NCBI GenBank assembly: GCA_031267475.1
Contig: JAIRZA010000180.1
Coordinates: forward strand, 1-7,235
Length of the DNA: 7,235 nucleotides
DNA from: Spirochaetaceae bacterium
GTDB lineage: Bacteria; Spirochaetota; Spirochaetia; Treponematales; Breznakiellaceae
Reading direction: 5' to 3'
Shown: one piece after another, positions 1-5,039 of the stretch
How the letters are laid out: every line of letters begins with the position of its first letter
Position numbering within the stretch: position 1 is the stretch's first letter
Translations under genes and position numbers: made by a program
The notes under the pieces: model-generated
Seen by the model: only the letters and a program-made list of their open reading frames with translations
The model's database searches: none
What the model was told of the DNA's origin: nothing

Positions 1-3
1 GGA

Positions 4-20
4 GACAAGCAAAGCTTGTC
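4..20. repeat. Perfect 7-bp inverted repeat with AAA loop
   Basis: GACAAGC (4-10) and GCTTGTC (14-20) are exact reverse complements separated by AAA. No T-run follows on either strand, so it is not a standard intrinsic terminator. It is the first of several hairpins packed into 4-122 and lies so near the window edge that its partner gene cannot be seen. Confidence 0.6.
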
Positions 21-38
21 CAGCAACTTATGAAAACC

Positions 39-83
39 GCAGTTTTGTCGTCATCATGACGCGCCCATAGGGCGAAAAACTGC
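39..83. repeat. Branched palindromic structure: outer stem enclosing two hairpins
   Basis: An 8-bp outer stem, GCAGTTTT (39-46) with AAAACTGC (76-83), encloses two short perfect hairpins. These are CGTCA/TGACG (49-53 with 57-61, loop TCA) and CGCCC/GGGCG (62-66 with 70-74, loop ATA). Nearly every base in the segment is paired, giving a three-way junction as RNA or single-stranded DNA. It could be a dispersed intergenic repeat, the structured end of an upstream transcript, or a small structured RNA. I do not recognise a named family. Confidence 0.55.
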
Positions 84-85
84 AA

Positions 86-122
86 GAGCCTGTTACAAAA
101 TAACCGATTTTGGAACAGGCTC
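86..122. repeat. Long hairpin, 9 + 6 bp stem
   Basis: GAGCCTGTT (86-94) pairs exactly with AACAGGCTC (114-122). After one A/G mismatch the stem continues with CAAAAT (96-101) and ATTTTG (107-112), leaving the 5-nt loop AACCG. Neither strand has a clear U-tract directly after the stem, so terminator function is doubtful. The shape resembles dispersed intergenic palindromes of bacterial genomes, but there is no second copy in this window to prove repetition. Confidence 0.6.
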
Positions 123-164
123 CATTAACGGCGGTTTGAAGAAATGCGGTCCGGAGGAGGGATT

Positions 165-222
165 GGCGTGTTTAACAAGGCGTGTTAAAACACGTTGTTA
201 AAACACGCTGTAAAAACACGCC
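165..222. repeat. AACACG/CGTGTT repeat cluster upstream of the propeller gene
   Basis: Five copies of one hexamer lie in 58 bp: CGTGTT at 167 and 181, and its complement AACACG at 189, 202 and 215. The last three belong to tandem 13-bp units (184-196, 197-209, 210-222) of consensus GTTAAAACACGCT. The outer ends GGCGTGTTT (165-173) and AAACACGCC (214-222) form a 9-bp inverted repeat. The cluster ends 38 bp before the next start codon, so it may be a multi-site operator or a structured leader. The units have no spacers, so this is not a CRISPR array. Confidence 0.65.
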
Positions 223-260
223 CTTAACGCCTGTATGAAAATTTGCTAAAATAAAAAAAT

Positions 261-1352
261 ATGAGCCGGATAAAAAAAAAATATGTCATAGCCGCGGCGG
301 TTTTGGCCGCCTTGCTTTATGCGTTTATCGCGGCCGGGCCGGTAACAGAAGAGACTGTGCTGTCTTCAAACTGGATAAAACCGGTCGAGTCCGGCTATAG
401 CGAAAATATCGACAGGAACGAACAACTTATCCCGTTTGAACTGGGCGCGTCTTTTGGCTATATATCGCAGGATGGACGTTTTAGCATCAACAAGACAAAA
501 AAAGCCTATGCTTCTTTATCCAGCTATTTTTGGGCGGAATATGGAGCGCAGGATAATCTTATTGACGTAAAAAACCCATACGGCGAGACAGTTTTTAACA
601 TTGAAGACGGGTACGGCTATCCGTTTTTTTTAGATTCAAGAAGTTTTATAATGCACAATGAACAAAATTCTGTTTCACAGATAGAAGATGTTCAAAACGG
701 CTCGTCCGGAGCGGCAAAAATAGCGTGGACATACGATTTTGCATCCCCTTTAAGCTGCGTTGACGCGGCGGCGGGGCTTTTTTTGGCGGGAACTTTAGAC
801 GGCACCATAGAATTACTCGACAACGCGGGGCGGCGGGTCTATTTTTCAGAGCCTTCGGGTTCTCGCGTAGCAGCCGTTTTCGGCTGCGCTCTGTCAAAAG
901 ACGGTAAAAAAATAGCGCTTGTTTCGGGGATAGACGAACAGCGCTTTATTTTGATTGAACAGTTCGGCGCGACATGGCGAATAACTTTTCACGAATTTTT
1001 AGGCGAAGGTCTGCGGCGCAATGTCTATGTCATGTTTGTTGACAATGATAACAAAGTGGCTTTTGAAAGAGAAAGCGGGCTGGGCGTATATGATATAAAA
1101 TCGCATACAAGCTACAGTGTGCCTTTAGACGGAGAAATTACGGCGCTTGACAGCAGCGGAAGTAACGGGATGTTGTTTTTAATAAGCTCCAAAAATGAAT
1201 ACAACAAAAAATTGGTAGGAATCAAATTTCCCGATATTGTCATGATCGAAGCGCCGTTCAACAGCAAGGACGCATTTTTAAGCGTGAAGGACGACGTACT
1301 ATTCGCCGGCGGCAAGACGGCGATTGCGTCGTTCACTATCGAAAAAAAATGA
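261..1352 (+). CDS. Membrane-anchored beta-propeller-like protein
   Basis: A 363-residue conserved-hypothetical-style protein. The N-terminus has a basic start (MSRIKKK) and a hydrophobic segment at about residues 8-26 with no lipobox cysteine, so it is a signal anchor or signal peptide with the rest outside the inner membrane. The remainder alternates short hydrophobic strands with Gly/Asp turns, for example AGTLDGTIELLD (176-187) and LSKDGKKIALVSG (211-223), as in WD40- or PQQ-type blades. No catalytic motif was seen. The start at 261 puts the basic n-region directly before the hydrophobic core, but no Shine-Dalgarno precedes it. TTAACG (224-229) and TAAAAT (247-252), 17 bp apart, form a weak promoter candidate ending so close to the ATG that the mRNA could be leaderless. 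Codons 4-7 contain an A10 run. The stop overlaps the next start as ATGA, implying translational coupling to the HD phosphohydrolase. The family is not recognised; the propeller fold is inferred. Confidence 0.85.
   Translation: MSRIKKKYVIAAAVLAALLYAFIAAGPVTEETVLSSNWIKPVESGYSENIDRNEQLIPFELGASFGYISQDGRFSINKTKKAYASLSSYFWAEYGAQDNLIDVKNPYGETVFNIEDGYGYPFFLDSRSFIMHNEQNSVSQIEDVQNGSSGAAKIAWTYDFASPLSCVDAAAGLFLAGTLDGTIELLDNAGRRVYFSEPSGSRVAAVFGCALSKDGKKIALVSGIDEQRFILIEQFGATWRITFHEFLGEGLRRNVYVMFVDNDNKVAFERESGLGVYDIKSHTSYSVPLDGEITALDSSGSNGMLFLISSKNEYNKKLVGIKFPDIVMIEAPFNSKDAFLSVKDDVLFAGGKTAIASFTIEKK
1343..1352 (+). promoter_or_regulatory. A_AAA_AAA slippery heptamer at the gene overlap
   Basis: A run of eight A (1342-1349) ends the propeller gene. 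In its zero frame bases 1343-1349 read A AAA AAA and are followed directly by TGA. This is the X_XXY_YYZ phase required for -1 ribosomal frameshifting. A -1 slip, or one extra A by transcriptional slippage, enters exactly the frame of the next gene, whose ATG begins at 1349. A stem (1380-1386 with 1391-1397) lies about 30 nt downstream, further than the usual stimulator distance. Function is unproven. Confidence 0.4.
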
Positions 1353-2635
1353 GCCGCAGCATAAACGCCGCGTTACATTCCGGTTTCACGGAGCCGGCGC
1401 GCGATACGCTTTGGGGGCATATCTATTTAACGCCGGAATTGAAATCTATTACACGCGCAAACGCTTTCATACGCCTGCACCGTATCGCGCAGCTTGGTCC
1501 GGCAAATTTTTGCTATCCGGGCGCGACACATTCCAGGGCGGCGCATTCTTTGGGCGTGTATCATCTAACGCGCCGTATGCTTTCTATTTTGTGCGAGCGC
1601 GGCGCGGCGGAGTGGCTTTCATTCCGCGGCGCGCGCTCCATGCTTTGCGCCGCGCTGCTGCATGACGCGGGGCATTTTCCATACGCGCATTCGTTGAAAG
1701 AACTGCCGCTGGCCTCGCACGAAGAGTTGTCGGGCGTATTAATCCGGTCGTCGCCCATAAATCAGATGATAGCCGATGCGGGAGGCGACCCGGAAATAAG
1801 CGCCGCCATTGTTGACAGCAAGATTGACGCGAAGGGCGATACCGAGATACTTTTTTACCGTAAACTGCTTTCCGGCTGTCTTGACCCGGATAAGCTGGAC
1901 TATTTGAACCGGGACGCGCGGTATTGCGGGGTTCCTTACGGCGCTCAGGACATTGATTTCATATTTTCAACATTTCATCCCCATATTGAAAGGGGAGTTG
2001 ATATTACTTCACGCGGAATTCCAAGCGTAGAAGCCCTGCTCTTTTCAAAATATATGATGTATCGCTCCGTTTACTGGCATCATTCTGTGCGCTGCGCTAC
2101 CGCCATGGTCAAAAAGTCCCTGCTTGCGGGGCTTACGGAGGGCGTTTTACAACCCGAAGACCTGTACAACCTTACAGACGCGGGGCTTTTAACTCTAATG
2201 GCGCGAATGTTGGAGCGCGGCCATAAACTATTCGCGCTTGGAGTACGCGCCTATGAGGGGCAGTTTTTTTCGCTTGCCGCGGAGTTCCCGTTTGACGGCG
2301 CGGCGCGGCGCGGGTTGAGCGACATAATGGAGCGCCCGCGTTATGAAAAAAAACTGGCCGCCGCGCTTTCTTCCGGGACAGGGGCCGCGCTTAGCGAAGA
2401 TCAGATTATTATTGATGTACCGGAGCCGTTTCGATTTGAAACCGGATTATTTGTGCGCGGGGAAAACTGCCTGTTTGATGAAAGCACAAGTTTTTTCGCG
2501 GGCAAGACGGCGCAAGCCTTTGGCAAAAGCCTGCGCGTTGTCCGCGTTTTTATTGACGACGCGGTCTATCGTGAGCGCGAAGCGCTTTTTTCAGCCGCCG
2601 CGCGCACGATTTTTGATTCAGTAGCCGGAGAATAG
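1349..2635 (+). CDS. HD-superfamily phosphohydrolase (COG1078/SAMHD1-like)
   Basis: A 428-residue cytosolic metal-dependent phosphohydrolase. The HD site is complete: THSRAAHSLGV (60-70), HDAGHFPYAH (105-114), SHEE (123-126) and LDPDKLDYLNRD (178-189). By comparison with SAMHD1, H66, H105, D106 and D181 would bind metal; R63, H109, H114, K182, Y185 and D189 match its phosphate-contacting or catalytic residues. Family members hydrolyse dNTPs to deoxynucleoside and triphosphate, or act on other nucleotides; the substrate here cannot be read from sequence. The C-terminal half after about residue 210 shows no known allosteric domain. There is no signal peptide. The start is set by the ATGA overlap with the propeller gene; no Shine-Dalgarno is visible, so translation is probably coupled. 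The gene ends 36 bp from a convergent radical SAM gene with no clear terminator between them. Confidence 0.93.
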   Translation: MSRSINAALHSGFTEPARDTLWGHIYLTPELKSITRANAFIRLHRIAQLGPANFCYPGATHSRAAHSLGVYHLTRRMLSILCERGAAEWLSFRGARSMLCAALLHDAGHFPYAHSLKELPLASHEELSGVLIRSSPINQMIADAGGDPEISAAIVDSKIDAKGDTEILFYRKLLSGCLDPDKLDYLNRDARYCGVPYGAQDIDFIFSTFHPHIERGVDITSRGIPSVEALLFSKYMMYRSVYWHHSVRCATAMVKKSLLAGLTEGVLQPEDLYNLTDAGLLTLMARMLERGHKLFALGVRAYEGQFFSLAAEFPFDGAARRGLSDIMERPRYEKKLAAALSSGTGAALSEDQIIIDVPEPFRFETGLFVRGENCLFDESTSFFAGKTAQAFGKSLRVVRVFIDDAVYREREALFSAAARTIFDSVAGE

Positions 2636-2671
2636 CCCCTCACCCCTCCCAAAAAAGAAGCCGCAAAGAAG
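2636..2671. other. Convergent 36-bp gap without a clear terminator
   Basis: The gap between the HD phosphohydrolase and radical SAM stop codons is pyrimidine-rich (CCCCTCACCCCTCCC) followed by A6. No stem-loop is visible, so transcripts may overlap at their 3' ends or end by a factor-dependent route. Confidence 0.5.
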
Positions 2672-3712
2672 TTACATGGGCGGGTCTTCGAGCAGGTTGC
2701 AATATTTACACATATCCGGCAATTCGGCTTCCGGGTCTATAAACTTTTCCCTTAACGCTACGATTGCGGGATGATTAAAAATCTCTTCGGATGTATTGGT
2801 GAATGCGTTTATACCGGCGCGTAAATTAACCGGAGAGCCGCAACACGTTGTTACGCATCCTCCGCCGTCAATGGGAACAAGCTGCCATAGCTCCCTGCAT
2901 ATTTTTTTCTCTTTTATGCTTGTATCGCCTTCCGTATACAGCCCCTGCCAATCAACAAAGCCCTTGTATTTTTTTGATATTTCTTTGTAAAAATCCTTAA
3001 ACGCGGGAAGTTCGCTGGTAAAACTTTCGGAGGAATTCTGCCCTTTTCCGAACGGACGGCAATTCCACAGCCTGAGCCGCGTACTGCCGGCTTTGTGAAC
3101 AAAATCAACCAGCGCGGCCAGTTCTTCGGGCTTCTTTTCCAGTTCCGACCTTGTGATAACATGGGAATTTTGTATTTTATGTATCTTATTCAACGCCGTC
3201 AAATTTTCACGCAAAAAATCGATGTTGTCGGGATATATTGAAATGCTTATTTTGGTAAGCCCCGCCTTAGTAAGGCGTTCAATAAATTTGGGCAGCAGGA
3301 TTCCGTTCGTTGTAAGCAGGGTAAGATGCCCCCTCGAATTAAGGTACTCTACAATTTCAACAATATCCTTGCACAAAAGCGGTTCGCCGCCGCCCGCAAG
3401 ATTGACATAAATAGCGTTCTTGCACAAAGGGGTCTGAAAAAGCTGCTTTATTTTTTCAAGCGTGAATTCTTTTTTAGGCGCGGTGTCAAAGGTCCCGTCC
3501 TGAGCGTCTCCGCAATAGGCGCAGCGTAAATTGCACCGGTTTACCATTGACAAGGACATCTGCACCGGAGAAGATCGCGAGCAAGGATTATTCGGCAGCG
3601 GGCGCAGAGTTTTATTTTTTATATAATTAAAAATTTTAGGCGCGGCTTGCGGAAATTTCAAACTTCCCAGCAATTCAAGATATAATCCCGCCCGTGACGT
3701 AGATCCTTTCAA
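2672..3712 (-). CDS. Radical SAM protein with SPASM-like C-terminal cysteines
   Basis: A 346-residue cytosolic iron-sulfur enzyme. CNLRCAYC (60-67) is the CxxxCxxC motif that holds the [4Fe-4S] cluster cleaving S-adenosylmethionine. AGGGEPLL (106-113) is the SAM-binding GGE motif, and the TLLTTNG strand (131-137) is typical of the core. C-terminal cysteines at 272, 286, 290, 291, 335 and 338 (the last two as MCKYC) resemble a SPASM or Twitch auxiliary-cluster domain found in peptide- and protein-modifying members. The start is TTG at 3712-3710, supported by a GGAGG on the minus strand (3723-3719) six bases upstream. About 50 residues precede the cluster motif, without an obvious peptide-recognition domain. 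A 42-codon ORF ends inside the ribosome-binding region, suggesting coupling. The substrate is unknown; alternatives include a tRNA, cofactor or anaerobic-sulfatase-type modifier. Confidence 0.92.
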   Translation of the reverse strand: MKGSTSRAGLYLELLGSLKFPQAAPKIFNYIKNKTLRPLPNNPCSRSSPVQMSLSMVNRCNLRCAYCGDAQDGTFDTAPKKEFTLEKIKQLFQTPLCKNAIYVNLAGGGEPLLCKDIVEIVEYLNSRGHLTLLTTNGILLPKFIERLTKAGLTKISISIYPDNIDFLRENLTALNKIHKIQNSHVITRSELEKKPEELAALVDFVHKAGSTRLRLWNCRPFGKGQNSSESFTSELPAFKDFYKEISKKYKGFVDWQGLYTEGDTSIKEKKICRELWQLVPIDGGGCVTTCCGSPVNLRAGINAFTNTSEEIFNHPAIVALREKFIDPEAELPDMCKYCNLLEDPPM

Positions 3713-3714
3713 AA

Positions 3715-3843
3715 CTATCCTCCAAATCGCGATCGGCGCGTAAGGCGCGCGGTCAATTGTTTCATAAAACCATGTTTTGCAATCGCAAGGCCGCGCGCGT
3801 AAGCCCGGAATAACTTAACAGAAAGCCGCGTGACAGCTTTCAT
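3715..3843 (-). CDS. Candidate 42-residue basic peptide upstream of the radical SAM gene
   Basis: An open frame of 42 codons, starting MKAVTRLSVK and ending RRSRFGG, closed by TAG. It has 4 Lys, 7 Arg, 1 His, no Asp or Glu and no Cys. Three things favour reality: it begins about 35 nt after the predicted transcription start of a good promoter, it fills the leader almost exactly, and its last codons form the Shine-Dalgarno of the radical SAM gene. Against it: no convincing ribosome-binding site precedes the ATG, an in-frame stop lies four codons upstream, and open frames of this size arise by chance in GC-rich DNA. It could be a translational-coupling leader peptide, a precursor peptide for the enzyme, or noncoding leader. 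I recognise no homologue. An internal ATG at 3765 would give a 16-residue version. Confidence 0.3.
   Translation of the reverse strand: MKAVTRLSVKLFRAYARGLAIAKHGFMKQLTARLTRRSRFGG
3719..3723 (-). promoter_or_regulatory. Shine-Dalgarno GGAGG for the TTG-started radical SAM gene
   Basis: On the minus strand GGAGG is followed by six bases and then TTG, deciding the non-ATG start. It is the clearest ribosome-binding site at any of the large-gene starts here. It lies at the end of the upstream 42-codon ORF, whose final Gly codons (GGA GGA) supply it before the TAG at 3717-3715. Confidence 0.75.
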
Positions 3844-3848
3844 CAAAT

Positions 3849-3881
3849 CTTGTCATGCAGGCAAACGGACTGCCGGACAAG
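3849..3881 (-). ncRNA. Predicted leader hairpin before the small ORF
   Basis: CTTGTC (3849-3854) pairs with GACAAG (3876-3881) and GGCA (3860-3863) with TGCC (3871-3874), with an asymmetric bulge. The hairpin would form at the very 5' end of the minus-strand transcript and stops five bases before the small ORF start, so it could affect access to that start or mRNA stability. It matches no riboswitch class known to me. Confidence 0.35.
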
Positions 3882-3884
3882 CCC

Positions 3885-3914
3885 ATTGTATTTTTTATAA
3901 AATAGGGATGTCAA
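3885..3914 (-). promoter_or_regulatory. Sigma70-type promoter for the radical SAM unit
   Basis: On the minus strand a perfect -35 box TTGACA (3914-3909) and a -10 box TACAAT (3890-3885, five of six matches) are separated by 18 bp of AT-rich spacer. Transcription would begin near 3878, leaving about 165 nt of leader before the radical SAM gene. It is the best promoter match in the window and makes this gene independent of the lipoprotein gene upstream. Confidence 0.65.
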
Positions 3915-3931
3915 GACATCTGTCAGACATC
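3907..3931. promoter_or_regulatory. Operator-like GATGTC/GACATC dyad over the -35 box
   Basis: GATGTC (3907-3912), two bases, then GACATC (3915-3920) form a perfect 6-bp dyad centred on the -35 hexamer of the minus-strand promoter. A second GACATC at 3926-3931 repeats the half-site 11 bp, about one helical turn, further from the gene. Overlap with -35 suits a repressor blocking polymerase. No regulator gene lies nearby to name. Confidence 0.45.
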
Positions 3932-3973
3932 GCGCCGGCTTACCGCTATAAAGCAGGTTTCCCTAAAACAGGC

Positions 3974-4969
3974 TTACAGTTGCGGCGCGGGCGTGAAAAG
4001 CAGACCAGCCGCGCCGGTATTCCAGTTTTCACGCTCTTCCCACGCGGTTATATAAACCGAGCCTATTCGGGAATGAAGCGTGTAAACAAAGTTCTCCGGT
4101 AAAGAAGGCAGACCGGGCGGCAGCGGCGGGGCGGCTTCGGAAATATCGCCGCTTTCGTCTTCAACACCGGCTTTTTCCCGCGCCGCGAGTCTGGCCGCCG
4201 ACATATATGTTCCCGGCGAAATTTTTTCCCCGCCGGTGTTGGACAGTCGCTCTGTTCTTACATAATTAACGCCGTCAGCCTCGTTGCCTTTCAAAATCGC
4301 CTTAAAATACCAAAAACTTTCATCTATGTTAAAAAGTTCTTCTATGTCCCAGCCTTTTTCGCCTGAAAATTCAGAAAACACAGGAATATCAATGGGTTCC
4401 AGTCCTGTTTTATCATCATTTATTGTAAAAAACCTTGAAACCGGCGGGGGATTTTCTTGTGTTCCGAAAAAATCGTTGCGATAAATTAAAAAAACGGGTT
4501 TATTTTGAAAAATAAACGCTCCATTCATTGTATACAAAGGCGCAAATTCCTTTTCCGTTAAAAAATAAAGCTCAAGCCCAACGCGGGACACATCGCCGTC
4601 TCCGGCGTTGGGCGCAGCGCCGTCTTGTCCCGCGTTGGGTACGCCGCGACTCCGCGCCAGCAAAAAACCGCCGCGATTTACCGCGATAGCGAGCCCTTCC
4701 TCCCATTGAACCATACCGGCAGCGTGTTCCGCTGACGGCCACGGCGTAAAAGGTTTTAGCGCGGCGTTTTCAGGAGCGCTTATTTGTATAATTGAATCCC
4801 CCTGAAATTCTATCCATACCGGTCCCGCGCCGGCATCCACAAGCGCCGTCGGCCGCGCCAAAACAGCCTCCTCCCGCTGGATTGTTTTACCGGTTTTTCC
4901 TGAACAAGCGCATACAAGCACAAGTATAAATAATAATATAACGCTTTTGCGGACGGAATTCTGATTCAT
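3974..4969 (-). CDS. Predicted lipoprotein, function unknown
   Basis: A 331-residue exported protein. The N-terminus has R7/K8, a hydrophobic core (about 10-19) and a lipobox LVCA-C with the modified cysteine at C22, followed by a polar SGKTGKT linker, as in spirochaete lipoproteins. The body is rich in short beta strands (VWIEF, GFLLA, AFIF, PVFLIY) without a catalytic motif; a propeller or other all-beta fold is possible. Residues 111-131 come from a 63-bp palindromic segment containing an imperfect repeat (PNAGQDGAA, PNAGDGDVS) that interrupts a strand-rich region. A Pro-rich stretch (281-291, PPLPPGLPSLP) lies near the C-terminus. The start is the only one placing the signal peptide at the N-terminus; no Shine-Dalgarno is visible in the AT-rich leader. 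It sits 70 bp downstream of radC on the same strand. Assignment beyond lipoprotein is not possible from sequence alone. Confidence 0.88.
   Translation of the reverse strand: MNQNSVRKSVILLFILVLVCACSGKTGKTIQREEAVLARPTALVDAGAGPVWIEFQGDSIIQISAPENAALKPFTPWPSAEHAAGMVQWEEGLAIAVNRGGFLLARSRGVPNAGQDGAAPNAGDGDVSRVGLELYFLTEKEFAPLYTMNGAFIFQNKPVFLIYRNDFFGTQENPPPVSRFFTINDDKTGLEPIDIPVFSEFSGEKGWDIEELFNIDESFWYFKAILKGNEADGVNYVRTERLSNTGGEKISPGTYMSAARLAAREKAGVEDESGDISEAAPPLPPGLPSLPENFVYTLHSRIGSVYITAWEERENWNTGAAGLLFTPAPQL
4577..4639. repeat. 63-bp in-frame palindromic segment inside the lipoprotein gene
   Basis: A perfect 14-bp inverted repeat, CCCAACGCGGGACA (4577-4590) and TGTCCCGCGTTGGG (4626-4639), bounds exactly 63 bp, i.e. 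21 codons (residues 111-131), on codon boundaries. A third copy of the 8-mer GCGTTGGG lies at 4605-4612, 27 bp (nine codons) from the one at 4632-4639. Exact arms and in-frame length suggest a small palindromic insertion or an expanded repeat. No flanking target duplication is visible. Confidence 0.55.
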
Positions 4970-5013
4970 GATAATTTAATTTAGACAATTTTACGCTTAT
5001 TTGATAGAGTTCA

Positions 5014-5037
5014 CGCCGCCTTAAACAACCGGCGGCG
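5014..5037. repeat. GC-rich hairpin after radC
   Basis: CGCCGCC (5014-5020) and GGCGGCG (5031-5037) form a 7-bp stem with a 10-base loop. It begins three bases after the radC stop codon on the minus strand. The following bases are TGAACTC, with no U-run, so it is at best a weak or factor-dependent terminator, or an mRNA-stabilising hairpin separating radC from the lipoprotein gene. Confidence 0.4.
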
Positions 5038-5039
5038 CG

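Noticed and set aside
2..70. C-terminal end of an upstream plus-strand gene
   Set aside because: All three plus frames are open at the left edge and stop at 31-33, 57-59 or 68-70, but none shows a recognisable protein end and the DNA is dominated by inverted repeats.
39..83. tRNA-like cloverleaf
   Set aside because: Only two inner hairpins, 5-bp stems with 3-base loops, no anticodon or T-loop sequences and no CCA end; it does not fit a tRNA.
1..85. Minus-strand frame open from TTG at 85 to the left edge
   Set aside because: It runs entirely through palindromic repeats, has no ribosome-binding site or recognisable motif, and is more easily explained as a chance frame in a repeat.
165..222. 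CRISPR-like short tandem repeats
   Set aside because: The 13-bp units abut with no unique spacers and there are no cas genes; they are simple tandem or operator-like repeats.
165..260. Phase variation by repeat-number change linking the GTG at 168 to the propeller gene
   Set aside because: The frame from 168 stops at 186-188, ahead of most of the array, and removing one upstream unit still meets a TGA before 261.
1324..1665. 113-codon plus-strand frame overlapping the HD gene start
   Set aside because: Arg/Ala-rich shadow of the HD phosphohydrolase in another frame; the HD frame carries all conserved motifs.
3951..3975. Terminator hairpin after the lipoprotein gene
   Set aside because: The stem is two 4-bp parts with a 2x2 internal loop, overlaps the stop codon and lacks a following U-run.
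3830..4102. 90-codon plus-strand frame across the lipoprotein gene end
   Set aside because: Antisense to the lipoprotein C-terminus and to the radical SAM promoter; no conserved motif and no ribosome-binding site.
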